Positions 52,133-61,910 of a DNA stretch of 64,000 bases are shown here, piece after piece. Origin of the DNA: Dictyobacter vulcani (GTDB lineage Bacteria; Chloroflexota; Ktedonobacteria; Ktedonobacterales; Ktedonobacteraceae). The DNA lies in assembly GCF_008974265.1 (NCBI RefSeq), contig NZ_BKZW01000001.1, positions 2,418,001-2,482,000 of the forward strand. The letters are read 5' to 3'. Under the pieces are notes generated by a model. The model saw nothing but the letters and a program-made list of their open reading frames with translations, was not told where the DNA came from and ran no database searches. The translations under genes and the position numbers were made by a program. Numbering within the stretch: position 1 is the stretch's first letter; each line of letters starts with the position of its first letter.

Positions 52133-53095
52133 TTAATGTCGGAAAAATGTCGGGATCAAAAGTTGTCCCGCATAGACAAGGTGCCAGATGGTGAGACCAA
52201 AGGTGAGCAGGACCAGCAGGATGTGGAAGACGCGCCAGTAACGAATCAGGGCGCGGTAGAATTGTTCTCGCTGTAAGGCATGCTGTACGTTTTGTAGTTG
52301 TTCGATCTGCTGATTATAGCCTGGCATCAATGCGCCTGGTGTTGCAAGCGCACTTTTTTTATCTGGAACAAAGCGATATTGCTGGCTGTAACGACTGATT
52401 TCCTGCGGCGTTTCTTCCAGTGAAATATAAGCGATATCCCACGAACCAGGTAAAGATGTTCCTCTAATACTGATGGGATTCGAAGCTGCTACTGTGTTTG
52501 GCAGGGGACGCGTGGCTTTTGTTGGGGCGGGCGCGTTGGCTGGAAAAGCACTGAGATTTTGTGTGTTGTAGCTGACGATATCTTGTACATTGCGGGAAAT
52601 GAGTTCTATGCGGTCATCGCCTTGTTCGGTTAAGGCTTTTTTTACTTCCTGGGTGATCTGGCGGGGGACAAAGCGATCGATCTGACGTCCAATAAAGCCG
52701 CTCAGTACCAGGCCAATCATGCCATAAAGAGCATAGGTTCCGCTGCGAGGATTAAAGTTGCCGAAGGAGTGCAGGAACAGTATAAACATGGCAACGATAC
52801 CAAAGCAGATGTGCCAGTTGAGTGATGCATTCAGTTGTCCTATTTTGCGCCGATGCGATTTGCGGGTGCGCGTGTATAGAAAGGTGGCCAGCAGCATGAA
52901 CGTGCTGCCAATGATCGCATAACTATAGCCGGCCAGACTATCTGGAGACAGGTCGGTGCTGAAACGTGAATAGACAAAGAGGCTCAGAGCGCACACGAGA
53001 ATAATGCATATGGTGACTGTCCATGTGTTGATCCAGGATGGCATTGCATCCAGGAAAAACCAGGGGTAGCCTTTTTTATCGCTTAATTTATTCAT
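52133..53095 (-). CDS. Membrane haem b-type protein of electron-transfer operon
   Basis: 320 residues with about five membrane helices: two early (TVTICIILVCALSLFVYS, SYAIIGSTFMLLATFLY), then LNWHICFGIVAMFILFLHSFG, ALYGMIGLVLSGFIG, and a last RVFHILLVLLTFGLTIWHLVYAG. His residues in the third (WH, LHS) and last (FH, WH) helices are spaced as bis-His haem b ligands. A ~100-residue loop lies before the last helix. It lies downstream of a two-cluster ferredoxin and a flavoprotein, so it is probably the membrane anchor and electron exit of that complex. The specific family is not recognised. Confidence 0.75.
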   Translation of the reverse strand: MNKLSDKKGYPWFFLDAMPSWINTWTVTICIILVCALSLFVYSRFSTDLSPDSLAGYSYAIIGSTFMLLATFLYTRTRKSHRRKIGQLNASLNWHICFGIVAMFILFLHSFGNFNPRSGTYALYGMIGLVLSGFIGRQIDRFVPRQITQEVKKALTEQGDDRIELISRNVQDIVSYNTQNLSAFPANAPAPTKATRPLPNTVAASNPISIRGTSLPGSWDIAYISLEETPQEISRYSQQYRFVPDKKSALATPGALMPGYNQQIEQLQNVQHALQREQFYRALIRYWRVFHILLVLLTFGLTIWHLVYAGQLLIPTFFRH

Positions 53096-53139
53096 CTTTT
53101 TTTGCCTCTCTTTTGCTGCTTTTGTTCTATTCCGATCAT

Positions 53140-53448
53140 CTATTCCTCTGCACCCATGCTGAGAAGCCGCACTTTTAACCAGAGCATCATGGCATCACGA
53201 TGCAGTCCAACCGGGCATGGCGCAACGCAGGCACCGCACTGGTAGCAAGCGCGTGCAAAGCGTGCGATGGGTGCGGAGATAGAGCCTGAGAGCGTTTCAC
53301 GGTTGAGCATATCGATGGTAATGGGTTCCGCTACTGCCGGACAGGCCAGGATACACTCGTTACAACCGATGCACGCCTGGATCTCTTGTCCGACCTGGGG
53401 GCGCGTTTTATGAAGGATGATGGCATTTGGTTTTAGCATTCTTAGCAT
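53140..53448 (-). CDS. 4Fe-4S dicluster ferredoxin-type protein
   Basis: 102 residues. Two clusters: CIGCNECILACP and CYQCGACVAPCP, each C-x2-C-x2-C-x3-C-P. The spacing between them (~40 residues) is like that in HdrC or GlpC-type subunits. The ATG at 53448 directly follows the upstream stop codon, so it is translated with the flavoprotein gene. It should relay electrons between the flavoprotein and the haem membrane protein. Confidence 0.88.
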   Translation of the reverse strand: MLRMLKPNAIILHKTRPQVGQEIQACIGCNECILACPAVAEPITIDMLNRETLSGSISAPIARFARACYQCGACVAPCPVGLHRDAMMLWLKVRLLSMGAEE

Positions 53449-55287
53449 TTAGTATCGTTCTCCTTCATGGATATTCTGCCTTCTGCCAGTGTTGTCCTCA
53501 GGTTCTGCATTGACATAGGCCCACAATTTGTAGGACGCCTCTTTTTTATTGGGGGTGGCCTTCTGTTCAGTTCTACCATTGATTAGCCCGGAACGTGGCT
53601 GCGGCTGCATTGGTGGTGGTGTGGCTGGTCCCGGCCGTGGCTGCATAAATTTGCCTTGTGAATATAGTCCGGTTCCATCAAGTCCTGAAAATGAGACATC
53701 GGGCAGGTTACCGCTAAATGGATTAATCTCATCAATGTCAAAAGGCATGACTGCCATCGGCGCCAATTGATCCGTTTGTGGTTCATTTAGCTGGTGATTT
53801 GGATGGCTAGCCGCTACATAATTGGTCTGGCTTTGTGCCGCTACTTGTCGTAACTCGCCTGTATTTGGTAGCTTTCTGGTTGGCGTAGCCTCCTCGCGTT
53901 TGAGGGGCGCCGCGGGTTGATTCAAGAGCAGCATATTTCTGGCAGCATGCGAACGCTGGTTTGAAAGATATGAGCGCGAATCAAATTGTCCTTTTAAGAG
54001 CGACCTGGTGACATCTTTGATCGAGACAGCTTCGTCAATCAGGCGTTTGATGGCCAGGCTGTCTGGCTGACTGCTACCCAGGGAGAGGTAGCCAACCAAT
54101 CGATCCTCTAAGATGCTCATGCGGCGATAACCACCCTGGCTGGTGTCGGTTAAGGTGGTCAGGCGAGGATCTGAACTGATGGGCTCACCGACTGTGAGCA
54201 TGGAGAGCTCTCCAAGGTGAGTGGCATGCCAGGGTACTCCAAATGGTTGCATAGCCAGCTCGCTATGACCGACCATCATGGATCCGGCGATGCGTCCTTG
54301 TGCCACGGCTGCATACCATTGGGCCCGTGGTTCATAGTTGCCTGTCTGTGGATTTTTCAAGGCGGCGACGTCTCCGGCCGCATAGATGCCGCGAACACTG
54401 GTGCGCAATTTGTCGTCAACCATGATGCCATTTTTATGCATCATGGGCACTGTACAACTTCGGGCCAGGGAAGTGGCGGCCCGGGTGCCTGTGCAGCTTA
54501 ACACGATCTGACAGGGGATCATTTCCTGCTGATTGGTTATTGCGCCGGCTACTGCTCCTACGCGTCCAATGATGCCGGCGACTTCAGTTTCCAGATGGAC
54601 GATGGCGCCCGCTCGGCGCACGTTGTTCAGCACGATCTCAGAGGCGGGATCGTCCAGAACGCGCCCCATAAATGTTTTGCCACGGATCAACCAGTGCGTT
54701 CGAATTCCCCAGTAGAGAAGACCCATCACGGTTTCAATGGCGTGGACGCCTCCACCGATCACAATGGCCTCATTTACCTCTCCCAGGCGGCGACGCAGAT
54801 CCAGGTAGTCCTGTAGTCGATGCAGTGTCAGCACACCATCAAAATTGCGGCCAGGGATGTTCTCAGGCAATCCTTGTGGGGTACTACCGGTGGCGATTAA
54901 AAGCGATTCATATCCAAACCCACGTTTGTTGCTCAGGGTAACATACTTACTCTGGGCGTGGATCTCTGTTACTCGCGAACTCACAACGTGGATACGTTCG
55001 GCTCGTTCGGTGCCTGCAGGATACGCCAGTAGTTGCTCCCTTGTCAGTTTTGCGATCGCAAATTGTTTGAGGGCAGGAGTATTGATTGTTGGATGTATTT
55101 GATCTGTCACGATCACAATACGTTTTTCGGGAGCGAGACGGCGTGCTTCCACCGCAGCAGTGAGGCCTGCGATGCCGTTACCAATGATGACGATATCTGC
55201 CTGGTCATGCGTTGGTTTGCCCTTTTGTTGACCGGGTACAATTTTTTTATCCGACTCGTTGTTCACAATCTCACATCCTGACGACAT
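53449..55287 (-). CDS. FAD-dependent pyridine nucleotide-disulfide-type oxidoreductase
   Basis: 612 residues. FAD-binding ADIVIIGNGIAGLTAAVEARRLAP, a second nucleotide motif EAIVIGGGVHAIETVMGLLYWG for NAD(P)H, and the flavin-proximal GIYAAGDVAAL. Core similar to NADH-dependent ferredoxin/rubredoxin reductases and nitrite reductase NasB-like flavoproteins. After ~450 residues there is a ~150-residue Pro/Asn-rich tail without known domain. There is no redox-active Cys pair in the CxxxxC position. It is the first gene of the flavoprotein-ferredoxin-haem b operon and is probably the electron entry from NAD(P)H. Confidence 0.88.
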   Translation of the reverse strand: MSSGCEIVNNESDKKIVPGQQKGKPTHDQADIVIIGNGIAGLTAAVEARRLAPEKRIVIVTDQIHPTINTPALKQFAIAKLTREQLLAYPAGTERAERIHVVSSRVTEIHAQSKYVTLSNKRGFGYESLLIATGSTPQGLPENIPGRNFDGVLTLHRLQDYLDLRRRLGEVNEAIVIGGGVHAIETVMGLLYWGIRTHWLIRGKTFMGRVLDDPASEIVLNNVRRAGAIVHLETEVAGIIGRVGAVAGAITNQQEMIPCQIVLSCTGTRAATSLARSCTVPMMHKNGIMVDDKLRTSVRGIYAAGDVAALKNPQTGNYEPRAQWYAAVAQGRIAGSMMVGHSELAMQPFGVPWHATHLGELSMLTVGEPISSDPRLTTLTDTSQGGYRRMSILEDRLVGYLSLGSSQPDSLAIKRLIDEAVSIKDVTRSLLKGQFDSRSYLSNQRSHAARNMLLLNQPAAPLKREEATPTRKLPNTGELRQVAAQSQTNYVAASHPNHQLNEPQTDQLAPMAVMPFDIDEINPFSGNLPDVSFSGLDGTGLYSQGKFMQPRPGPATPPPMQPQPRSGLINGRTEQKATPNKKEASYKLWAYVNAEPEDNTGRRQNIHEGERY

Positions 55288-55371
55288 ATGAAGAAAATGC
55301 CTGTATAATTGTCCATTGTTTTGCTGATCAAAGAGTAGACATAAACCAATGTTTGTACTATTTCTTGTCCT

Positions 55372-55701
55372 TTAATCTACGTCTACGGCTATCAACGTTC
55401 CGTTCGCTGTTTGCATGTAATAAATATCTGTATTGGCACGTTCATTGACGTGACGTTGCATATGGGGTATGGCATTGGAACAGCGTTCGCTGCACTGAAA
55501 ATGCTCAATGACCCCTTTAGCTGTTTTAATGGTAAAGCTTTTATCAGGAGCTATGTTGGTGATAACCCCTGAAACATGGTCCATGTTGGGACCATGCGTC
55601 ATAGCTGTTCCTACGCCATTGGTAATTCCGATGATTACCAGTGAGAGTATGCCAATAAGTAAGAGTACAGAGATAAAAGCTGTTGAGCGCGGTAGTTTCA
55701 T
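55372..55701 (-). CDS. Small secreted or anchored protein
   Basis: 109 residues, AGGACG before the ATG. An N-terminal signal or anchor (FISVLLLIGILSLVIIGIT) is followed by ~75 outside residues with short strands (VSGVITNIAPDKSFTIKTAKGVIEHFQC) like an OB-type or DUF5666 beta-barrel, and two Cys (CSERC) that may pair. Unknown function. It lies 84 bases upstream of nothing on its own strand: the flavoprotein gene begins beyond it at 55287 and could share its transcript. Confidence 0.7.
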   Translation of the reverse strand: MKLPRSTAFISVLLLIGILSLVIIGITNGVGTAMTHGPNMDHVSGVITNIAPDKSFTIKTAKGVIEHFQCSERCSNAIPHMQRHVNERANTDIYYMQTANGTLIAVDVD

Positions 55702-56002
55702 CTGTATTCGTCCTGATGAGCTCTATCATCAATAGGATGATTTATTGGAATATTCAAATATTCTATTGTATCAAGAGCAAAAAAATTATTCCCTGACGGT
55801 TTCATACTATGTTGTATTGTATATCAGGCTGTTTCGGTCTTCGGGTATTCAGGCTAAAACTAGCCTAAATTTCTTATGGTCCGGTTAATCTATTCATGTG
55901 CAGGGAGGCTTTAAAATTACTAAAACCGTCAATAAATCGTTACACGATATTTTTATTGTCTGCATATTTTTGCGGTCTGATGGGTTTTATGCTAGCAAGA
56001 AT
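55702..56002. other. Intergenic, no gene seen
   Basis: 301 AT-rich bases. A weak hairpin GGCT-AAAACT-AGCC near 55851-55865 precedes AAATTTCTT and could terminate weakly. A 68-codon plus-strand frame from 55896 is antisense to the regulator gene and not supported. Confidence 0.45.
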
Positions 56003-56668
56003 TTATTGCTCATTGAGATTAATAAGTCCACGTTGTGCGGCCAGCGCAACTGCTTCTGTACGATTAGTGGCCCCTAGCTTGCTCATAATGGAGCTGACAT
56101 GAAATTTGGCTGTGCGCTCACTGATAATAAGCTGAGCCGCGATCTCTTTGTTGGGCATACCTTGCGCGAGCAGGCGCAGGACTTCTAATTCGCGTTCGGT
56201 AAGCTCTTCAACTGGTGGTAGGGCGCTGGAGGCACGCGCGGTGTTTTTTTGTTGACCAACGTGGCGTAGGAGCTTTGAGGCTACGATTGGTTGCAACATG
56301 GAGCCACCACTCATAGTAATGCGAATAGACTTAAAGATTTCTTCGCGTGGTGCTTCTTTGAGTAGATAGCCATCTGCACCTGCCTGCAGGGCATGAATGA
56401 TGCGTTCATCATCATCAAAGGCAGTAAAGATAATGACGCGTGGACGTTGCGCTCGTAGGGCGAGCTGGCGCATAGTCTCTACTCCATCTTTTACGGGCAT
56501 TTCGAGATCCAGTAAGAGCATATCTGGTTGCAACTGTGCCGTCGTACGTAGTGCTTCATCTCCATTGGTACACTCGGCAATTACTTCAAAGTCCGGCTGT
56601 GTTTCCAGCAAGGTATGCAATCCTTCGCGGACGATAGGATGATCATCGGCCAGTATGATGCGGATCAT
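56003..56668 (-). CDS. NarL/LuxR-family response regulator
   Basis: 221 residues. Receiver: IRIILADDHPIVREGLHTLL, phospho-Asp in QPDMLLLDLEMPVKDG, FTAFDD, LLKEAPREEI lysine. LuxR-type output: LTERELEVLRLLAQGMPNKEIAAQLIISERTAKFHVSSIMSKL. It lies 51 bases after the kinase gene at 56720 on the same strand, forming a standard two-component pair. No unusual features. Confidence 0.95.
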   Translation of the reverse strand: MIRIILADDHPIVREGLHTLLETQPDFEVIAECTNGDEALRTTAQLQPDMLLLDLEMPVKDGVETMRQLALRAQRPRVIIFTAFDDDERIIHALQAGADGYLLKEAPREEIFKSIRITMSGGSMLQPIVASKLLRHVGQQKNTARASSALPPVEELTERELEVLRLLAQGMPNKEIAAQLIISERTAKFHVSSIMSKLGATNRTEAVALAAQRGLINLNEQ

Positions 56669-56719
56669 GGTTTGCGCCTTTCAGATAGGAAATCAGGCTG
56701 ATGTTTCAGGTTATGCTTA

Positions 56720-57919
56720 TTAGTAAGGCACTGAGATTTCAATGCATGTGCCAGCGTCTTTCTCACTGAGTATGCACATGTTGCCACCCAGGATGTGTAC
56801 GCGTTCTCCCATACCAGTGAGTCCAAAATGGCCTGTGTTGGGGCCACTTTGTTGGAGCGTCGTATCCGCATCAAAGCCGATGCCATCGTCCTGGATACTC
56901 AGACTGATCCAGGTTTCTTCAGCTGTCAGGTGCATTTCAATCTGCTGAGCATGAGCATGTTTGCGGGCATTGGTCAGTGCTTCCTGCGCGATGCGATAGA
57001 GGCTTGCTTCAATACGTGCTGGCAGCGCTGGAAATCCTATCATGGGAGTATAGCTGTATTGTACAACAGGAAGAGGCTCTGCTGCAGCCATGGAGGCCAG
57101 CGCTTCTGGTAGCGTATGTTCCTGGAGAGATGCGGCTCGCAGATCCATGACGGAGCGTCGAGCTTCTTCCAGATTATGACGCGTCAGGACCAGCGCGCGT
57201 TGAATCAATTCATGAGCCCGTTCGGGTCGTGACTCGATGATGGCGTCGGCGGTTTCTAGTTGTAAGGCAATCGCGGCGAGACCCTGGGCCATCGTATCAT
57301 GAATCTCGCGGGCCAGGCGATTGCGCTCTTCCGTGGTTGCCAGCCGCGCGGCCGCCCTGGTATGCTCGGCTGAGAGGAGGGCGCGTTGCATCGCCAGACC
57401 AATCTGATCACTGATGATATGCAGGAGTTGTAGTTCATCGGGCCGTAATTCGCGCCAGTCCTCGCTGGCCACATTGAGTACCGCCAGCATTGTTGAGCCT
57501 GCATAGATGGGGACGCTTGAGTGAAAGCGTAGTCCCAGAGCCGTAGGATCACTGTCCCGCTCGGCGTTTTTGAGCCGACTACAGCGCAGGACATTGATAT
57601 TGGATGCTTCCTCTACGGCTCCCTCCCTGTAGGTATCCAGGCACACACAGGAGCCGCACATGCGTTCGGAATGGTCTGCGAGATAGGGAGGGAGCGATTG
57701 GGCAGCGGCCACCACTGGATCGCCTTTGTCATCAAAGATCCAGACCCAGCCTGTACGCAGACCGAGCAATTGGGTAACATGCGTCAGCACCTCCTGGAGT
57801 GCATCATGCACATCAACCTGGCGGTTCAGATAACTGGCAATGGTATAGAGCACCGCTAGCTCGCGATTGCCATCGAGTAGCGAGGGTGCTTCTGGTTGTT
57901 CTTGTGGCTCGTGTTGCAT
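56720..57919 (-). CDS. GAF-domain sensor histidine kinase (NarX/LiaS-type)
   Basis: 399 residues, AAGGAA before the ATG. GAF domain at ~20-180 with Cys-containing segment (RMCGSCVCLDTYREGAVEE...CSRLKN), which might bind an Fe-S cluster or metal. HisKA_3 follows (TTEERNRLAREIHDTMAQGLAAIALQLETAD) and an HATPase (EALTNARKHAHAQQIEM, LSIQDDGIGFDAD, FGLTGMGERVHILGGNMCI). No membrane segments, so cytoplasmic. The CGSCVC cluster suggests redox or oxygen sensing; this is inference. Partner regulator is directly downstream. Confidence 0.92.
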   Translation of the reverse strand: MQHEPQEQPEAPSLLDGNRELAVLYTIASYLNRQVDVHDALQEVLTHVTQLLGLRTGWVWIFDDKGDPVVAAAQSLPPYLADHSERMCGSCVCLDTYREGAVEEASNINVLRCSRLKNAERDSDPTALGLRFHSSVPIYAGSTMLAVLNVASEDWRELRPDELQLLHIISDQIGLAMQRALLSAEHTRAAARLATTEERNRLAREIHDTMAQGLAAIALQLETADAIIESRPERAHELIQRALVLTRHNLEEARRSVMDLRAASLQEHTLPEALASMAAAEPLPVVQYSYTPMIGFPALPARIEASLYRIAQEALTNARKHAHAQQIEMHLTAEETWISLSIQDDGIGFDADTTLQQSGPNTGHFGLTGMGERVHILGGNMCILSEKDAGTCIEISVPY

Positions 57920-57933
57920 GGTTCCTTGCTTCT

Positions 57934-60363
57934 TTAGAGTTTTTCCAGACGGGCAAAGTCAAGGCTGAGGCGCTTCTTGCCATGTTTGCCTGGAAACTGG
58001 ACTTCGACGAACTCTGTGCCTGATTCCATTTCGCTTTTCAGGATAATACCATCCCCAAAGATGTTATGGCGTACACGATCGCCTGGTTTGAAGCGTTGTA
58101 CTTTGGGTTTGGCCGGCTCAGGACTTTTAAAGTTGCCCGTTGAGGACATGCTACCTTGACCCCTGGGAGCCGATGGGAGCGATGAGTAGTTGCGTGAGGG
58201 GGTGCTGGATTTTCCGCTGCTACCACGGCCAAAGACACGTCCGCCAGTATCACCGTAGGGATCTTGATTAAAGTCGTCTTCCCAGTTGTATTGACGTTGT
58301 TGCGAGCGGTTTTGATTTCCCCCTCTGGTAGCACTGGACTGATTTTGAGCTATCGCGCCACCTCGTTTGGTCAGTAGCTTTGCTGGAATGTCGTCCAGGA
58401 AGCGTGAGGGCTCGGTATATTGGGTTTCGCCAAAGACAGAGCGACGGCGGGCGCGTACCAGATAAAGACGGCTCATGGCTCGGGTAAAGCCCACATAGGC
58501 CAGACGGCGCTCTTCTTCCACCTGCTCTGGCTTGTCGATTGAGCGTGAATGGGGGAGCGAGCCTTCGTCCATGCCGACGATAAAGACCACAGGATACTCC
58601 AGACCTTTGGCCGCATGCAGCGTGATCAACGTCACGGCATCGGTGGTCTCCTCACGGATCAATGAGCCGTCCTCACCGGATTGTACGGTGTCGGCGCCAC
58701 CGACCAGGGCGACATTCTCCAGGAACAGTTCCAGGGCACTGCGTGTCTCGATCTCAGCGTAATCCTCGGCCACGCGCCGCAATTCCAGTACGTTCCCCCA
58801 GCGATCCAGTTCTTCCCCCTCTGAGGCGGCTCGTAGCTCTGGACCATAGCCGCTGCGCTCAGCGATGCGGTCAAGCAGTTCTGGCAGATGCAGTTCGTCA
58901 AGTGCGCCACGCAGGTCACTGACCAGTTTGTGGAAGCTTTCCAGGGCGCTTTTTGCGGCCTTGCCCAGCGTCGGGTGCGTCTGAATAGTGTCCAGGGCGC
59001 CATAGAGGGAGGTATTGTGTTGGGCGGCCCACTGTTGTAGTTCTCCAACGGTCTTAGGACCGACTTTACGGTTAGGTACATTGACAACGCGTAACAGACT
59101 CAGGTCATCATTCGGATTGGCGAGCAGGCGCATGTAGGCCAGCATATCTTTGATCTCTTTACGGTCATAGAATTTGCGGCTACCAATAACCTTATAGGGA
59201 ATATTCATGCGCAGGAATTGCTCTTCCAGTGCGCGGGACTGCGCGTTGGTGCGATACATGACGGCTACTTCGCTACGCTTGTCAATCTCTCCGCGTGCGA
59301 GCAGGCGCACAATCTCTTGTGCGGTGTAGAGACCTTCCTGTTCCTCATTATAGGCCTCATGGATGATGATCTTCTCGCCATTCCCCTGCGCGGTCCAGAG
59401 TTTTTTGTTTTTACGCAGACTATTGCGCTTCACAATTCCCTGCGCGGCATCCAGGATGGTCTGGGTTGAACGATAATTTTGTTCCAGCAAGAGTATGCGG
59501 GTCTGTGGAAAGTCGCGCTCGAAGCGCAGGACGTTCTCCGCGCTGGCACCACGCCAGGTATAAATCATCTGGTCGTCATCACCAACCACACACACATTGC
59601 CGACCCCCTCATGCTCACTGTCTGTGCCATAGCCAAGCAGGCGGATCAGTTTGTATTGCGGCAGATTGCAGTCCTGGAACTCGTCCACATGCACATATTG
59701 CCAGCGGCGCTGGTAGCGCTTCAATACTTCTGGCTCGTTTCTCCATAAGCGCTCTGTCAACATGATCAGATCGTCAAAGTCGACACTATTATTTTTGCGC
59801 ATCAACTTCTGGTAGACTTTGTAGACACGGGCTGCTACTTCTTCGACATATTTGGTGGCCAGTTCAGCCATCTGATCTGGACCCTGCATATCGTTTTTGG
59901 CGCGTGAGATCAGCGCCTGAATAGTGGCTGGCCGATACTGTTTTTCATCCAGATTGAGTTCTTTGATTGCCTGTTTTAGCAGGGTATTCTGATCGTCGGT
60001 ATCCAGAATCACAAAAGAGCGGGAGAGTCCCAGAGGAGCCAGGTGATCGGCTTCTATGCGCAGGACACGGGCACAGATCGCATGGAAGGTGCCGATCATC
60101 ATCTCTTTGGATTCATTGACGCCAACCAGTTTTTCCAGACGCTCACGCATCTCGCGCGCTGCTTTATTGGTAAATGTGACGGCCATGATGCGCCAGGGAG
60201 AGACCTCTTCGTGCTGTACGAGATACGCAATACGATGGGTGATCACGCGTGTCTTGCCGCTACCAGGTCCCGCCAGGATTAACACTGGTCCTTCTGTTGT
60301 GGTTACGGCCTCTTGCTGCGGTTGGTTGAGGCCTGCTAATAAATCTTGTCGTTCCAACATCAT
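57934..60363 (-). CDS. pcrA: UvrD/PcrA-type DNA helicase
   Basis: 809 residues from the ATG at 60363 (GGAGGG upstream). Superfamily 1A helicase: Q-motif LNQPQQEAVTTTEGP, Walker A LILAGPGSGKTRVITHRIAYL, Walker B YVHVDEFQDCNLPQY, VGDDDQMIYTWRGA, LEQNYRSTQTIL, TLHAAKGLEYPVVFIVGMDEGSLPH, EEERRLAYVGFTRAMSRLYLV. The C-terminus has the PcrA tail: a disordered Ser/Gly/Asn segment, then FKPGDRVRHNIFGDGIILKSEM...VQFPGKHGKKRLSLDFARLEKL, a Tudor-like RNA polymerase-binding module. It works in nucleotide excision repair and removal of RecA or RNA polymerase. Intact. Confidence 0.96.
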   Translation of the reverse strand: MMLERQDLLAGLNQPQQEAVTTTEGPVLILAGPGSGKTRVITHRIAYLVQHEEVSPWRIMAVTFTNKAAREMRERLEKLVGVNESKEMMIGTFHAICARVLRIEADHLAPLGLSRSFVILDTDDQNTLLKQAIKELNLDEKQYRPATIQALISRAKNDMQGPDQMAELATKYVEEVAARVYKVYQKLMRKNNSVDFDDLIMLTERLWRNEPEVLKRYQRRWQYVHVDEFQDCNLPQYKLIRLLGYGTDSEHEGVGNVCVVGDDDQMIYTWRGASAENVLRFERDFPQTRILLLEQNYRSTQTILDAAQGIVKRNSLRKNKKLWTAQGNGEKIIIHEAYNEEQEGLYTAQEIVRLLARGEIDKRSEVAVMYRTNAQSRALEEQFLRMNIPYKVIGSRKFYDRKEIKDMLAYMRLLANPNDDLSLLRVVNVPNRKVGPKTVGELQQWAAQHNTSLYGALDTIQTHPTLGKAAKSALESFHKLVSDLRGALDELHLPELLDRIAERSGYGPELRAASEGEELDRWGNVLELRRVAEDYAEIETRSALELFLENVALVGGADTVQSGEDGSLIREETTDAVTLITLHAAKGLEYPVVFIVGMDEGSLPHSRSIDKPEQVEEERRLAYVGFTRAMSRLYLVRARRRSVFGETQYTEPSRFLDDIPAKLLTKRGGAIAQNQSSATRGGNQNRSQQRQYNWEDDFNQDPYGDTGGRVFGRGSSGKSSTPSRNYSSLPSAPRGQGSMSSTGNFKSPEPAKPKVQRFKPGDRVRHNIFGDGIILKSEMESGTEFVEVQFPGKHGKKRLSLDFARLEKL

Positions 60364-60657
60364 CACCCTCCGTATCACGAATTAGCAGAAATGTATAAAT
60401 AGTAAGTTTATATCGCTAAAGAATAGTATTATATTATGTAACTGGTCGTTGTTGTCTGTAGATCGACGCTATTGTACCACAGATAGGAGTCCTCTATGGC
60501 TAAACAGGGACCTGTAGTTAGCGCTCTCCATTATGTGAGATGCGTACAAAATGGTCGCTAAAAAGACCAGGACATGGTTGCTTTTGTTGTGTTATAGTTG
60601 TTGTGAGACGTGTCTTTTGCTGATTGAACACGATGTTCGCTGTTGAAAGGTTCTGGT
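60364..60657. other. Divergent promoter region
   Basis: 294 bases between pcrA and the M48 gene. No hairpin or small gene that I can support. Confidence 0.45.
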
Positions 60658-61820
60658 GTGCAACAGATTAATGTGGGGCGACAACAACGCCTGCGTATCT
60701 ACCGAGATGCTCGGCGCACCCTTGTGTGTTTGTTCGCTATCCCTTTTCTGCTCGTAATTGGTAGCCTCTTTTGTATCTATCCAGGGCATGCTTTGAGTTT
60801 GATTGGCCTGACGAATGCTCTCTGGCATCGCAGCATGATTCCTTTTCTCTCTGGCAGCCGCTCCCTGGCTGGTATCCTCTGCCTGTGCTGTTCGGCTATC
60901 TCCTCTGCGTCTGCTGCTTCGAAGTGCTATATATTCCGCTCTTTTGTTATCTGGACTATGATCTGAAGCGCTATCATCAATTGCCGACCTCGTCTCTGCG
61001 TGACTGTCTATGGCGTCACTGCCGGATCCAGGGTCGGTTACTATTGAGGTGGGCGCTATGGGTGCAACTTATTTACCTGCTGGAAGCATCTCTCCAGATG
61101 TGGTGGGTTTGTGTTTTTGCCGCTCTTCAGTTACTCGTAGATATTTTTATCGCGCAGCGCAAGCCAGCTACTTTATCACACACATATACTATGACTCGCC
61201 TGGAGGATGGTGAGTTGGTCCAGCGTTTACAATTGTTGATGCAGCGCCTCTCAACTTCTGTAACAGGCATTTATATCCTGGCTAAACCAGGTGCCAGGAT
61301 CGCCCCCAACGCGTTCGTGATTGGTTGGGGACGGACACGTTCTATCTGCATTGCGCACACTATGCTGGAACGCTTTTCTCCCGATGAGATTGAGGTGATA
61401 CTGGCGCATGAACTGGCTCATTATGTCCATGCGGATGCCTGGAAGTATGTCTTTGCCCGAACCGGTGTGCGGATGATGGTGTATAGCTTACTGGCGCTGC
61501 TGCTGGGTGATCTGACAGACATCCCTGTCTATCTGTTTGATGGTGTCTCGGATAGCGCCACCATGCCGTTTCTTTTAAGCTTTTTTGTGCTATCCTGGTT
61601 GTTAACAGGTATTATTATGAACAGGTACAGTCGCCTGACGGAATATCGGGCCGATGAATTCGCGCTGCGCCAGACTGGTAAGCACCTGGCTTTTAAGAGC
61701 ACCATGGTCAAACTGGCCAATATCAATGAGATTCTGGCTCATAAGGATGGGTATTCGAGCCATCCTTCTATTATGAGTCGTATCCAGCATGCAGAAGAGT
61801 TTGCGACCCGCAGTATATAG
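60658..61820 (+). pseudogene. M48-family membrane metalloprotease, with frameshift
   Basis: A Ste24/HtpX-like protein split over two frames. Frame one (GTG at 60658) gives RQQRLRIYRDARRTLVCLFAIPFLLVIGSLF up to about SGSRSLAG. The other frame takes over near 60865-60885 (LPVLFGYLLCVCCFEVLYIPLFCYLDYDLKRYHQL) and runs intact to 61820. One base is missing relative to an intact gene. The catalytic HEXXH is present (VILAHELAHYVHADAW), and the third ligand is in RLTEYRADEFALRQ. About six membrane helices. If intact in the cell it would be a membrane zinc protease. A start inside the second frame is possible but would lose the first helix. Confidence 0.75.
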
Positions 61821-61910
61821 CATATTTTTTTTATATAATGTTTGATTCCTCCTCTTGTTGGGGAGTGTACAGCTAGCCGCACGCGGGCCCTAAAGCGCCC
61901 AAAATGATTT

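Noticed and set aside
55896..56102. 68-codon plus-strand frame near a response regulator
   Set aside because: Its second half is antisense to the regulator gene and no ribosome site is visible.
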